DNA from: Robiginitomaculum sp.
GTDB lineage: Bacteria; Pseudomonadota; Alphaproteobacteria; Caulobacterales; Maricaulaceae
Assembly (NCBI GenBank): GCA_002733495.1
Contig: NVVV01000001.1
Coordinates: 90,771 to 154,770 of the forward strand
Direction: 5' to 3'
DNA length: 64,000 nucleotides
The notes beneath the pieces are model-generated. The model was not told where the DNA came from. It saw only the letters and a program-made list of their open reading frames with translations, and ran no database searches. Positions 43,725 through 52,492 of this stretch are shown piece after piece; the stretch's first letter is position 1, and the number at the start of each line of letters is the position of its first letter. Made by a program: the position numbers and the translations under genes.

Positions 43725-45010
43725 GGATAAGCGGTCAGCACCAGAGACGCATTGGTGCCGCCAAAGCCAAAGGAATTGCTAAGCGCTGCGCGCACGGTTT
43801 TTTTCACAGCCTTGTGCGGGGCCAGATTGATCTTTGTTTCCATCGACGGGTTATCCAGATTTAGCGTCGGTGGGCAGATGCCATCACGAATGGCCAGTGC
43901 ACAAAATGCCGCCTCGACCGCGCCCGCCGCGCCCAGCAAATGCCCGATAGAAGATTTGGTCGACGACATGACAATATTTTCGACCTCATCGCCAAACATG
44001 CGCTCGACGGCTCTTAACTCGATCTCATCGCCCATCGGCGTCGACGTGCCATGGGCATTGACATAATCAATATCTTTTGGCTCCAGACCCGCGTGCTTCA
44101 TGGCCATTTTCATGGACCGATAGCCGCCATTACCATCAGGGGCCGGGGCGGTGATGTGATAGGCATCACCCGAAAGCCCATAGCCGCTAACCTCAGCAAT
44201 AATATTGGCACCACGCGCCAGAGCATGTTCCAGTTCTTCCAGAACAAAAACGCCCGCGCCTTCACCCATGACAAAGCCATCGCGGTCCTTATCCCAGGGG
44301 CGGGATGCCTTTTCCGGGTTGTCATTATTGGCCGTTGATAATGCCCGTGAAGCGGCAAAACAGCCAATGCCAAGACGACAGATTGAGGCCTCTGCCCCCC
44401 CGGCAATCATCACATCAGCATCGCCGCGCATAATGACATATGCCGAATCGCCAATGGCGTTGGCCCCGGTGGAACAGGCCGAAACCACGGAATGGTTCGG
44501 GCCTTTAAAGCCATAACGCATAGACACCTGGCCCGAGGCCAGATTGATCAGCATGGACGGGACCACAAAGGGGCTAAGGCGACGGGCGCCTTTCTCGTGT
44601 ATTGTCAGGGACGCATCATAAGTAGTTTTAAGGCCACCAATGCCCGACCCGATCATGACACCTGTGCGCTCACGCGATTCTTCATCCTCGGGGGTCCAGC
44701 CGGCGGCCTTGATAGCCTCATCAGCCGCCGCAATGCCATAAAGGATAAATTCGTCCACGCGCCTTTGATCACGCGTAGACAGAACGCTGTCGGGGTCAAA
44801 CGCACCAGCTTCACCCGGTGCGCCGCCGCCCCGTCCATCCACACGCGGGACATAGCCCGCAACTTTGCAGCTAAGATCCGACGTGTCGAAGTTTTCAATA
44901 GGGCCAATGCCTGATTGCCCGGCCAGCAAGGCCTGCCATGTTGGCTCAACGCCTGCCCCCAAAGGGGTAATCAGGCCAATTCCGGTTATGACGACGCGAC
45001 GTTCAACCAT
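43721..45010 (-). CDS. fabF: beta-ketoacyl-ACP synthase II FabF
   Basis: Elongation enzyme of fatty-acid synthesis: condenses acyl-ACP with malonyl-ACP. The 429-residue protein has the catalytic Cys in VVSACSTGANA (Cys179), His in VNAHGTSTPMGD and Lys/His in KSSIGHLLGAAGAVEA. The N-terminus VVITGIGLITPLGAGV is standard. It begins 21 bases downstream of the acpP stop and overlaps mltG. Slightly longer than average because of an insertion around 58-78 (DGRGGGAPGEAGAFDPDS). Confidence 0.95.
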   Translation of the reverse strand: MVERRVVITGIGLITPLGAGVEPTWQALLAGQSGIGPIENFDTSDLSCKVAGYVPRVDGRGGGAPGEAGAFDPDSVLSTRDQRRVDEFILYGIAAADEAIKAAGWTPEDEESRERTGVMIGSGIGGLKTTYDASLTIHEKGARRLSPFVVPSMLINLASGQVSMRYGFKGPNHSVVSACSTGANAIGDSAYVIMRGDADVMIAGGAEASICRLGIGCFAASRALSTANNDNPEKASRPWDKDRDGFVMGEGAGVFVLEELEHALARGANIIAEVSGYGLSGDAYHITAPAPDGNGGYRSMKMAMKHAGLEPKDIDYVNAHGTSTPMGDEIELRAVERMFGDEVENIVMSSTKSSIGHLLGAAGAVEAAFCALAIRDGICPPTLNLDNPSMETKINLAPHKAVKKTVRAALSNSFGFGGTNASLVLTAYP

Positions 45011-45031
45011 CAGAGATACCGCCCAAAAGCG

Positions 45032-45268
45032 TTAGCCGGTTTTTTCAGTAATGAATTTAACCGCATCACCGACTTTTTGGATGTGCTCGGCGGCATCATC
45101 GGGGATTTCAATGTCAAATTCTTCTTCAAAGGCCATGACCAGTTCTACATTGTCGAGCGAATCGGCACCCAAGTCATCAATAAAGCTGGCGCTTTCGGTG
45201 ACCTTGCTGTCTTCAACGTCCAAATGCTCGATAACAATCTTTTTAACGCGATCCAAAATGTCTGACAT
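45032..45268 (-). CDS. acpP: acyl carrier protein
   Basis: Carries growing acyl chains in fatty acid synthesis. The 78-residue acidic protein has the phosphopantetheine site [13 protein letters not shown] with Ser37 and the conserved helix [31 protein letters not shown] precedes the ATG. It lies between fabG and fabF in the same direction, with a 158-base gap before it that may hold its own promoter, as for other acpP genes; I cannot define one firmly. Confidence 0.97.
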   Translation of the reverse strand: MSDILDRVKKIVIEHLDVEDSKVTESASFIDDLGADSLDNVELVMAFEEEFDIEIPDDAAEHIQKVGDAVKFITEKTG

Positions 45269-45426
45269 GCTCGTGCCCTTTTTCTCTGTTTTGGCTTCAT
45301 TTTAAGTGTACGCCGTCCGGGCGCATGGTGTAAATATCCGCATCATGTGCGTCTGCGGCGACGCCTATCATACTTTTCTTCGCTGCGCCAAGCGTTGACG
45401 TGAGAAAACCGTGTAAAAGGCCCTGG

Positions 45427-46167
45427 CTAAAACATCGCCATGCCGCCATTAACGTGCAGGGTCTGGCCGGTGACGTAACCGGCCTCATTCGATGCCAGAT
45501 ACAGAGCGGCGGCAGCAATGTCGTCGCCAGCGCCCAATTTTCCGGCTGGAATGGTGCCCAAAATGGCTTCGCGCTGTTTGTCGTTCAGGGCATCGGTCAT
45601 GGGCGATTCTATAAAACCCGGCGCGATACAGTTCGCCGTAATGCCCCGCTTTGCGGTTTCTGCGGCGATGGCCTTGGTAAAGCCGATCATGCCGGCCTTG
45701 GAGGCAGCATAGTTCGCCTGGCCCGGATTGCCGGTCACGCCAACAATAGAGGAAATGCCGATAATGCGGCCCCAGCGCGCCTTCATCATGCCGCGTAATG
45801 CGGCGCGGGTCAGGCGAAAATAGGCCTCCAGATTGACTTTGAGGACCAGATCCCAGTCTTCGTCTTTCATCCGCATCAATAGCCCATCGCGGGTCAGCCC
45901 GGCGTTTGATACCAGAATATCCAGCCCGCCCAGTGCATCCACCACTTGGCCCGGCAGCGCGTCCACACTGTCCGCATCACTAAGGTTGGCAGGCAGAACC
46001 GCAACGCGCTCGCCGCCCAACTCATCAGCCAACGCGTCCAGTTTTTCCACCCGCGTGCCCGACAGGGCCACATGTGCGCCTGCGGCATGCAAGACCCGCG
46101 CAATATCGCCGCCAAGGCCACCCGTTGCGCCGGTAACCAGCGCCCGTTTTCCGCTTAGATCAAACAT
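45427..46167 (-). CDS. fabG: 3-oxoacyl-ACP reductase FabG
   Basis: NADPH-dependent reductase of the fatty-acid cycle, 246 residues, classical short-chain dehydrogenase. TGATGGLG (about 12-19) binds the cofactor, NNAG-type NAG follows at about 88-90, and the catalytic set is Ser139/140, Tyr153 and Lys157 in NYAASKAG. The C-terminal VNGGMAMF is typical for FabG. It starts 11 bases after fabD and is followed by acpP. Confidence 0.96.
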   Translation of the reverse strand: MFDLSGKRALVTGATGGLGGDIARVLHAAGAHVALSGTRVEKLDALADELGGERVAVLPANLSDADSVDALPGQVVDALGGLDILVSNAGLTRDGLLMRMKDEDWDLVLKVNLEAYFRLTRAALRGMMKARWGRIIGISSIVGVTGNPGQANYAASKAGMIGFTKAIAAETAKRGITANCIAPGFIESPMTDALNDKQREAILGTIPAGKLGAGDDIAAAALYLASNEAGYVTGQTLHVNGGMAMF

Positions 46168-46178
46168 AGTTTCAGCCT

Positions 46179-47147
46179 TTATTCCTGCTCGTCTTGCTGT
46201 CCGGCGGTGTTTATAGCCTCAGCAAAATCAGCAATGGATTGCGCAGTATTCAGCGCCACGCCTTTTGAGTCTTTGGAAATGCGCCGCACCAGTAATGTCA
46301 GCACCTTGCCAGCCCCTGGCTCGGCAAAAGTATCAACGCCATTGCTGACCATCCAGCTCACACTCTGGCGCCAATGCACGCGCCCGGTGATCTGTTCGAC
46401 CAGTTGGCGGCGAATGGTTTGCGGATTGATAGTCGGGGCCGCAGCAATATTGGTTACCACCGGCACTTTTGGCGTTAAAATGGTCACATCGGCCAGCGCC
46501 TCTTCCATTTCCTGTGCTGCCGGTGCCATCATCGAGGAATGAAACGGTGCCGAAACAGGCAGAATGACCGCCTTTTTCACGCCGTGCGCTTTGGCGGCAG
46601 CGGCGGCAGTTTCAATCGCCTTGGTGGCGCCAGAGATCACCACCTGGCCCGGCGCGTTGTCATTGGCCAGCTCGCACACGCCGTGCACGCTGCCCAGATT
46701 GCAAAGTTCAATCGCCTGTTCCTCGGTGGCCCCCAAAAGCGCCGCCATGGTGCCCTGCCCCACGGGAACGGCCCGTTGCATGGCTTGCCCGCGATGGCGA
46801 AGCAAAATCGCCGCGTCAGATAAGGTCAGCGCCCCGGCGGCAGCCAAGGCGGTATATTCGCCCAAAGAGTGCCCGGCCACATGAGACGCGGCCTGCGCAT
46901 CAATGCCGTATTCGTTTTTTAACACCGCCATAACGGCCATGGATGTTGCCATCAAGGCCGGCTGTGTGTGCTCGGTCAGTGTTAAGGTGTCTTGTGGCCC
47001 TTCCCAGATGATGCGCGAGAGATTGTCGCCCAGCGCCTCATCCACTTCGTCAAACACAGCTTTTGCCGATGCAAATGACTGTGCCAGATCCTTTCCCATA
47101 CCGACGACCTGGCTGCCCTGGCCCGGAAAAGTGAAAGCGATTGCCAT
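46179..47147 (-). CDS. fabD: malonyl-CoA-ACP transacylase FabD
   Basis: Loads malonyl groups on ACP to supply fatty-acid elongation. The 322-residue protein begins FTFPGQGSQVVGMGKDL, has the nucleophile elbow GHSLGEY with Ser94, and the catalytic His in PVSAPFHSSMM. The frame ends in an acidic/Gln-rich tail (AGQQDEQE). GGGGTATCTGA precedes the ATG at 47147. First gene of the fab operon, divergent from rpsF with 267 bases between. Confidence 0.95.
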   Translation of the reverse strand: MAIAFTFPGQGSQVVGMGKDLAQSFASAKAVFDEVDEALGDNLSRIIWEGPQDTLTLTEHTQPALMATSMAVMAVLKNEYGIDAQAASHVAGHSLGEYTALAAAGALTLSDAAILLRHRGQAMQRAVPVGQGTMAALLGATEEQAIELCNLGSVHGVCELANDNAPGQVVISGATKAIETAAAAAKAHGVKKAVILPVSAPFHSSMMAPAAQEMEEALADVTILTPKVPVVTNIAAAPTINPQTIRRQLVEQITGRVHWRQSVSWMVSNGVDTFAEPGAGKVLTLLVRRISKDSKGVALNTAQSIADFAEAINTAGQQDEQE

Positions 47148-47255
47148 TCAGATACCCCATGATTGTTAATCCTGCCAAAACCGTTATAGCAATTCCGCGC
47201 CTGTGTGAATATGCCAAGAGCGCACAGCGCATATGTCATTTATGCGCCTTTCCCC

Positions 47256-47283
47256 TTGCCAGTACAGGCTTTGCCCCTATAGT
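47256..47283 (+). promoter_or_regulatory. probable promoter of rpsF-rpsR-rplI
   Basis: TTGCCA (47256-47261) and TATAGT (47278-47283) with 16 bases between, followed by a GC-rich discriminator. It gives a leader of about 125 bases before rpsF, long enough for autoregulation by S6:S18, which is known in other bacteria; I did not identify the corresponding RNA structure. Confidence 0.5.
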
Positions 47284-47414
47284 GCGCCGCCTTAATGGAT
47301 GCGGTCTTTATCAGCGCAAAAGTCAGGCACAGGGCCTTGCTTGCTGTGAAGAGCCACCGTGATGCGGAACACACCCTGTCCGCCGTCACGCCGCGCCAGA
47401 AAAAAGGGAAGCCA

Positions 47415-47768
47415 ATGCCACTATACGAACACGTCCTTATTGCGCGTCAGGATATTTCCTCGACCGAAGTGGACACCATTAATGAAGGCCTGAAATCCTT
47501 CATAGAAGAGAATGGCGGCAAAGTCGCCAAGGTCGAATATTGGGGCCTGCGCTCCATGGCCTATCGCATGAACAAAAACCGCAAGGGTCACTACACCCTT
47601 TTGGCCATCGAAGCGCCATCCGAAGTGCTTCAGGAAATGGAACGCAAGCTGCGCATTAATGAAGACATCCTGCGCACGCTGACCATCCGCGTAGATGAGT
47701 TCAGCGAAGACCCGTCACCTATTCTTATCAAGCGCGAAGAGCGCAAACGTCGCCAGGAAAGGTATTAG
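47415..47768 (+). CDS. rpsF: 30S ribosomal protein bS6
   Basis: Small-subunit protein that binds 16S rRNA with bS18. The 117-residue protein begins [19 protein letters not shown], has the [21 protein letters not shown] central strand and an RKERRQERY-type basic C-terminus. AAGGGAAG precedes the ATG at 47415; an open frame upstream to 47295 is not coding. rpsR follows after 4 bases. Confidence 0.96.
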   Translation: MPLYEHVLIARQDISSTEVDTINEGLKSFIEENGGKVAKVEYWGLRSMAYRMNKNRKGHYTLLAIEAPSEVLQEMERKLRINEDILRTLTIRVDEFSEDPSPILIKREERKRRQERY

Positions 47769-47772
47769 GATC

Positions 47773-48024
47773 ATGAAAATTAACATTACCAACCTGCCTT
47801 CCAAGCGGCCATTTGCCCGTCGCCGCAAGGTTTGCCCGTTTTCTTCAGACAAGTCTCCGAAGATTGATTATAAAGACCCCAAATTGCTGCAACGCTATAT
47901 GTCAGAGCGTGGCAAAATTGTGCCTTCACGCATCACTGCGGTCTCCATCAAAAAGCAACGCCAATTGTCTCGTGCCATAAAACGCGCGCGGTTTTTGGGC
48001 CTGTTGCCTTATGCTGTGAAATAG
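47773..48024 (+). CDS. rpsR: 30S ribosomal protein bS18
   Basis: An 83-residue basic ribosomal protein with the standard signatures: [11 protein letters not shown] near the N-terminus, [22 protein letters not shown] and the closing [25 protein letters not shown] lies just before the ATG. The single Cys of the N-terminus (no CxxC pair) indicates the zinc-free form. In operon with rpsF and rplI. Confidence 0.97.
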   Translation: MKINITNLPSKRPFARRRKVCPFSSDKSPKIDYKDPKLLQRYMSERGKIVPSRITAVSIKKQRQLSRAIKRARFLGLLPYAVK

Positions 48025-48035
48025 GGAGAGCGATT

Positions 48036-48668
48036 ATGGATATTGTTCTTCTTGAACGCGTAGAAAAGCTCGGCTCCATCGGCGACGTTGTCACCGTAAA
48101 AGACGGCTTTGCCCGTAACTTCCTTTTGCCGCAAGGCAAGGCCCTTCGTGCCAACAAAGCCAATATCGAGCGCTTTGAACGGGAACGCGAAGTCATCGAG
48201 GCCCACAATGCGGAAAAACGTAGCCTTGCGGAAACCGAAGGCAAGGCACTGGACGGCAAAAACTTTATGCTGATCCGCCAGGCCGGCGAATCCGGACACC
48301 TTTATGGTTCGGTCTCTGCCAAGGATATTGCCGAAGCCATTGGCGACGGCATTACCCGCTCGCAGATTGTGCTGAACAGCCCGATCAAAGCCGTTGGCAT
48401 TCACGACGTCCGCATCACCTTGCACCCCGAAGTGTTTGTCACTGTCGGCGTCAATGTGGCGCGCACAGCGGACGAAGGCGAACGTCAGGCCGCTGGCGAA
48501 AACGTCATTGATGCTTCTCGTAATGACGATCGCGCGGCAGACAAGGAAATGGCCGACGATCAGGCTGCCGCCATGTTTGACCCCGAAGCAGAAATTGAGC
48601 TGGAAAATACCGGCGAAGATGGCGAAGCCCCTGCGGATGCAGAGACGGAAGAGGCCAGCGAAGACTGA
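48036..48668 (+). CDS. rplI: 50S ribosomal protein bL9
   Basis: Large-subunit protein, 210 residues. The N-domain starts DIVLLERVEKLGSIGDVVTVKDGFARNFLLP-type, followed by the long connecting helix and a C-domain (about 70-150). The last 60 residues are an acidic extension rich in Glu, Asp and Ala, which is common in alphaproteobacteria. AGGGAGAG precedes the ATG. The end of this gene plus its terminator seems to be duplicated about 200 bases downstream (48859-48934). Confidence 0.96.
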   Translation: MDIVLLERVEKLGSIGDVVTVKDGFARNFLLPQGKALRANKANIERFEREREVIEAHNAEKRSLAETEGKALDGKNFMLIRQAGESGHLYGSVSAKDIAEAIGDGITRSQIVLNSPIKAVGIHDVRITLHPEVFVTVGVNVARTADEGERQAAGENVIDASRNDDRAADKEMADDQAAAMFDPEAEIELENTGEDGEAPADAETEEASED

Positions 48669-48692
48669 TTTTTGTCTTTAGCTAAATTCAAG

Positions 48693-48725
48693 AAAAAGCG
48701 GGTCCTTTGTGGCCCGCTTTTTTTG
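48693..48725 (+). terminator. rho-independent terminator of rplI (copy 1)
   Basis: GCGGGTCC pairs with GGCCCGC around a TTTGT loop, preceded by A-rich and followed by seven T. It lies 29 bases after the rplI stop. Confidence 0.88.
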
Positions 48726-48767
48726 TGGGTGGCGAATATTTGAACACGCGCGACATATCTATTTGAG

Positions 48768-48857
48768 TCGTCGTGCTCCGGCTTGACCGGAGCATCCATT
48801 GGTAAGCTTACCACCCAACCCTGCACTATGGACCCTCCGGTCAAGCCGGAGGGCGAC
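48768..48857. repeat. family D palindrome between the two rplI-type tails
   Basis: Inverted arms GTCGTGCTCCGG.. and ..CCGGAGGGCGAC, each with an inner hairpin around a CTTGACC/GGTCAAG core (CCGGCTTGACCGG; CCGGTCAAGCCGG). Related GGCGAAGGCC palindromes lie at 52274-52467 and 60526-60608. Confidence 0.7.
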
Positions 48858-48858
48858 G

Positions 48859-48934
48859 AAGAAGCCAGCGCAGACTGACTTTATTCAGACTTAAAAACAA
48901 GAAAAGCGGGTCTTTATGGCCCGCTTTTTTTGTG
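48859..48934 (+). repeat. duplicated rplI 3' end plus second terminator
   Basis: This segment repeats the order of the rplI end: a GAAGCCAGCGCAGACTGA stretch (would encode EASAD-stop, compare EASED-stop in rplI), a short AT-rich spacer with AACAAGAAAA, and the hairpin GCGGG..CCCGC followed by seven T. Alignment by eye with 48651-48725 gives most positions identical. There is no start or coding body in front, so it is a broken copy; the terminator should still function as a back-up. Confidence 0.7.
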
Positions 48935-49358
48935 ACTTAGGGAGTGAAATTTATATCGTAACATCTTCACAGGCATTGCCCACTCGGTATAAAGGTTTTT
49001 ATACTGTAATAGCAGGGAGATATGAAATGGTTTCGAGTGATAAGTTTAATCTTCTAATTGATCACATACAAAAGGGTATTACCGAATGACGTAGAGGTAC
49101 ACCTTCTCCCCAAGGCGACGAGGGTTCTGGGTGGGTAGAAAAACATACAGCGGCACAGACTATATACGCCATATCCCCTCACCTCAATCCTCTCCCCAAG
49201 GGAGAGGAAGAACCGTCCAGTAAACCGAGACTCTTTCTTTCCCTCTCTCGAGGGGGAGGGTTAGGGGCTAGGAAAGCACTAGAACAAAATCAAGACCTAT
49301 GGACTTTTGCGCAAAACCACCGCACCTTTGGTAAAAACAAACAAAGGGAAATGTCATC
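48935..49358. other. 424-base gene-free stretch with a 20-codon frame and repeats
   Basis: The stretch between rplI and the M28 peptidase. It holds a short frame (49027-49089, 20 codons, starts MVSSDKFNLL, GGGAG before its ATG) that may be the remnant of a lost gene, a family C repeat (49173-49214) almost identical to 52337-52378, and a CCCTCTCTCGAGGGGGAGGG hairpin-like segment to 49270. No complete gene is supported. Confidence 0.55.
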
Positions 49359-50990
49359 ATGTTCAGAGCACCAGTTAAACTTGTATCCATGTGCGCCTGC
49401 CTGGCCATATCCGGCGCGGCACAGGCACAAGAGGCCGTTGATCTTGATATGGTCAATCGTATTCGTGATGAGGGGTTTAATCACTCCCACGTCATGGACA
49501 ATCTGGGCTATCTGACCGATGTGATCGGCCCGCGCCTGACCGGCTCACCACAGCTTAAAGAAGCCAATAACTGGACCCTGGAACAATTTGAGGGCATGGG
49601 CCTGAAAAATGGCGAACTGGACGGCTTTGACTTTGGTCGTGGCTGGTCATTTTCAAAATCTGTGGTGACCATGGCCGCGCCGCGCGAGGCACAGCTCTAT
49701 GCCCTGCCTCTGGGTTGGCACCCAGGCACCAATGGTCCGGTCACCGGCGATGTTATGAAAGTGAGCATTAGCTCTGAAAAGGATTTTGAGAAATACGAAG
49801 GCAAGTTGGAAGGCAAGATTGTGTTGCTCAGCAAAGCCAAAAAGAGCAGGCCCGGCAAAGACCCCCGCATGCCAACGTTTAAACGCCTGACCGATGAAGA
49901 CTTGACAAAACGGGCCGGTTTTAACGTACCCGTGGGCGCGCCACAAAATTTGGCCAAATTTGAGAAAAAATTCCTGTTTGAGGAGGAGCTTTACACCTTT
50001 TTGCAAAAGGAAGGCGCCGTTGCCGCGATCAAGCGCAGCCCCCGTGATGCAGCCCTAATCGAAGCTTCGGCCTACCTTTATAAAACCGGGCACACGCCGC
50101 AAATTCCGGGCGTATCCATGTCCACCGAAGATTATGAACGGATTTTGCGCCTTCTGGATCGCGACAAAACGGTCAGCATCAGCCTGGACGTCGTGGCGCA
50201 ATATTATGACGAAGACCCCAAGGCCTATAACACCATTGCGGAAATTCCCGGCAAAGGCTCCAACCCCGAAGTGGTTATGGCCGGTGCTCATCTGGATAGC
50301 TGGTTTGTCGGTGATGGCGCTGCTGATAACGGGGCTGGGTCGGCAGTGATCATGGAGGCGGCACGTATTTTAAGCGCCCTGAATATCAAGCCCAAACGCA
50401 CGATCCGCTTTGCCCTTTGGGGCGGCGAGGAACAGGGCCTTTATGGCTCCGCCCATTATGTGCGCACCCATTTTGGTGACCGCCCGGTGATCGACGATGA
50501 AGAGCGCGCTCAATTGCCCTCTTTTTTCTGGTTTAATGAAACATGGCCCATCACCACCAAACCTGAGCACAAAAAGCTGTCGGCCTATTTTAATTTTGAT
50601 AATGGGTCCGGCAAAATTCGTGGCATATATGGTGAAGGCAATGCCGCAGTACGGCCTATATTTGAAAGCTGGTTCAAACCGTTTGAGGATTTGGGTGCCA
50701 GCACCATTTCGCTTAACAAAACCGGCGGCACGGACCATCTTTATTTTCAGTGGGTGGGCCTGCCCGCGTTTCAGTTCATCCAGGACCCGCTGGATTACGG
50801 TGCCCGCATCCACCACAGCCAGATCGACACGCTGGACCACGTTTCCGAAGCTGATCTGAAACAGGCCTCCGTCATTATGGCCACATTCCTTTATAATGCC
50901 GCCATGCGTGATGAACGCCTGCCGCGCAAACCGCTGCCCACCGAACCGCCTAAAAAGAAGAAGGCCAAAGATGACGAGGATGAGGGATAA
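49359..50990 (+). CDS. M28-family metallopeptidase with PA-domain insert, secreted
   Basis: Zinc aminopeptidase/carboxypeptidase Q-like enzyme with 543 residues. It has a signal peptide (about 1-24, AAQAQ), an N-terminal part (25-110), a protease-associated insert (about 120-265, EGKIVLLSKAKK ... GAVAAIKRSPRDA) and the M28 catalytic core: metal His in VMAGAHLDSW (His311), Asp in GAADNGAGSA (Asp323), GGEEQGLYGS with the general-base and metal Glu (357, 358), and a His in RIHHSQIDTLDHV near the end. The metal set looks complete. The last 20 residues are Lys/Asp/Glu-rich. Probably in the periplasm or exported; the substrate is unknown. Confidence 0.9.
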   Translation: MFRAPVKLVSMCACLAISGAAQAQEAVDLDMVNRIRDEGFNHSHVMDNLGYLTDVIGPRLTGSPQLKEANNWTLEQFEGMGLKNGELDGFDFGRGWSFSKSVVTMAAPREAQLYALPLGWHPGTNGPVTGDVMKVSISSEKDFEKYEGKLEGKIVLLSKAKKSRPGKDPRMPTFKRLTDEDLTKRAGFNVPVGAPQNLAKFEKKFLFEEELYTFLQKEGAVAAIKRSPRDAALIEASAYLYKTGHTPQIPGVSMSTEDYERILRLLDRDKTVSISLDVVAQYYDEDPKAYNTIAEIPGKGSNPEVVMAGAHLDSWFVGDGAADNGAGSAVIMEAARILSALNIKPKRTIRFALWGGEEQGLYGSAHYVRTHFGDRPVIDDEERAQLPSFFWFNETWPITTKPEHKKLSAYFNFDNGSGKIRGIYGEGNAAVRPIFESWFKPFEDLGASTISLNKTGGTDHLYFQWVGLPAFQFIQDPLDYGARIHHSQIDTLDHVSEADLKQASVIMATFLYNAAMRDERLPRKPLPTEPPKKKKAKDDEDEG

Positions 50991-51031
50991 AGGCCTTACC
51001 CCGCTGAAACCGAGGGGCAGCACTATTGGCG

Positions 51032-51134
51032 TGTCATCACCCGGTTTATCCGGGTGATCCAGTTCAGCAAGGCCATTAGGGCTGGATTACCAGAACAAGC
51101 TTGTGCCCGCGCAGGCGGGTATCCGGTAATGACA
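51032..51134. repeat. palindromic repeat, family A
   Basis: Starts TGTCATCACCCGG and ends CGGTAATGACA, with CCCGG/CCGGG inner hairpins and a GGCTGGATTACC arm. It is a somewhat longer and more diverged copy of the element at 8788-8868, between the convergent M28 peptidase and lipoprotein genes. Confidence 0.75.
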
Positions 51135-51173
51135 TGGCGGCGGGTTTCCCTCACAAAAAACCTGCCAATCGCC

Positions 51174-51878
51174 TCAGCTTTCTACATTATCAAGCACAGT
51201 AATAATGACTTTTCGCTTCTCTGGGTCAGGCTCATCCTCAATGCATGAGCGAACTTTTTGGGTAATAAGCGCATTAAAGAGTTGAGGTTTATGTTCCGGG
51301 AGTGCCATTAAAACGAGCATAAATGTTACCGGACAAGACGGTACATCTTGTCCTATTTCTGCCATCACCTGATAGTGTTCAGACAACAGACTTAACATTG
51401 CTTTGTCCCCCATAGTGGGGTGCTCTGTGATATATGTACTGGCCAAAATATTTGCAATTTCATCGCCAGTATAGTGGCAATCCTGATGCGTTCTCGCGTT
51501 GAAACGTGCTGCCAGATAATGCGGCTTTTTCTGCTTGGCTTTGGGGTCTAAAAGTGAACCTCTATAGAAATTATTATACAAGGCCCCTGTCAGTAATATG
51601 CCGCACTGATCATGGGCAATCACAAAGTCTGAGTGCAACCCCTGCACACGCTGGGCCATTTCATTGATAAAGCTGAACATGGCATCCTTGCCACGGCTCT
51701 TGGCCTCTTCAATTTCCTGCGCCTCCACCAGATTGGCGTATTTATCCATCAGAACCTGACAGGAAGCCCCCTCATCAAAGGTTCTGGGAAATGATGAAAA
51801 ACACGATTGCGTCTGCTCACCGGCTGAAGAGCACCCGTAAAGGACAAGGCCCAGAATTATGATGATGAAATGACGCAC
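51174..51878 (-). CDS. hypothetical lipoprotein
   Basis: A 234-residue protein I do not recognise. It starts with a lipoprotein signal (hydrophobic core IIIILGLVLYGC; lipobox LYGC, Cys at about 16). The mature part is helical and fairly polar, with several Cys (CFSSF, SCQVL, DQCGILL, QDCHY, SCPVTF, SCIED), so disulfides in the periplasm are possible. It is preceded by a 100-residue membrane protein gene with a 3-base gap, so the two are one unit. The base composition is more AT-rich than the surroundings. No function proposed. Confidence 0.65.
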   Translation of the reverse strand: MRHFIIIILGLVLYGCSSAGEQTQSCFSSFPRTFDEGASCQVLMDKYANLVEAQEIEEAKSRGKDAMFSFINEMAQRVQGLHSDFVIAHDQCGILLTGALYNNFYRGSLLDPKAKQKKPHYLAARFNARTHQDCHYTGDEIANILASTYITEHPTMGDKAMLSLLSEHYQVMAEIGQDVPSCPVTFMLVLMALPEHKPQLFNALITQKVRSCIEDEPDPEKRKVIITVLDNVES

Positions 51879-51881
51879 GCC

Positions 51882-52184
51882 CTAGTTCAGCTTACCCAGC
51901 GGCAAGCCCCGCCCGAAGACGCCGAGCAATCCAGCCCCCAGCAATCCCGTGAAAGCCGCTTGCAGGAAGACACTCACCAAAGCCATTGGAAAGTATTTCA
52001 GGGCCTCAACCGTGGTCCCCACCTTCACCCCGAACATGGATATTTTTGCAGGGTATAAAATAGAAATGGGCAGCCATAGCAGCATTATAAATGCCCATGG
52101 CAGGAGGGTCGCCCAAAATATAATCTTGAACAATCCAAAAAAACTGAGTTGAGAAAACTCTATAGTATTATTTTCTATATTCAT
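51882..52184 (-). CDS. hypothetical small membrane protein
   Basis: A 100-residue protein with two or three hydrophobic segments: about 18-48 (FKIIFWATLLPWAFIMLLWLP-like, possibly one long segment) and about 66-92 (ALVSVFLQAAFTGLLGAGLLG). It has no signature I know. It is the first gene of a two-gene unit with the lipoprotein at 51174-51878 (3-base gap), so they may act together in the envelope. Upstream lies AT-rich sequence up to the repeat cluster at 52274. Confidence 0.55.
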   Translation of the reverse strand: MNIENNTIEFSQLSFFGLFKIIFWATLLPWAFIMLLWLPISILYPAKISMFGVKVGTTVEALKYFPMALVSVFLQAAFTGLLGAGLLGVFGRGLPLGKLN

Positions 52185-52273
52185 GCGTTGTAGAATACAG
52201 GAGTGAATTTCAAAGTACCAGTTATTTTTATAATAACTACTCTAAACATGATCACCTTATCTTGAAACCAAAA

Positions 52274-52467
52274 AACATCAGCCCGGCGAAGACCGGGGAC
52301 CGCAATGACCAAGCTAGAGCAAGTTTTCCACGCCCCATCCCCTCACCTCAATCCTCTCCCCTTGGGAGAGGAAGAACCACTGGATATGCAGAAAGTATCG
52401 TCACCCCGGCGAAGGCCGGGGCCTATTTTGATGCATCACAATGGATTGCGGCCTTCGCCGGAATGAC
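52274..52467. repeat. cluster of family D and C repeats downstream of lpdA
   Basis: Three pieces: a GCCCGGCGAAGACCGGGG element (52274-52310), a family C element (52337-52378) nearly identical to 49173-49214, differing in the AA/TT before GGGAGAGG, and a full family D palindrome (52399-52467, starting CGTCACCCCGGCGAAGGCC and ending GGCCTTCGCCGGAATGACG). The whole gene-free stretch 52185-52492 holds nothing else I can support apart from an AT-rich part at its left. Confidence 0.75.
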
Positions 52468-52492
52468 GCTTTTTTGAAATTGGCACCCGCAC

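Noticed and set aside
45297..45518. 73-codon minus-strand frame between acpP and fabG
   Set aside because: Overlaps the end of fabG and lacks start signals; more likely leader sequence of acpP.
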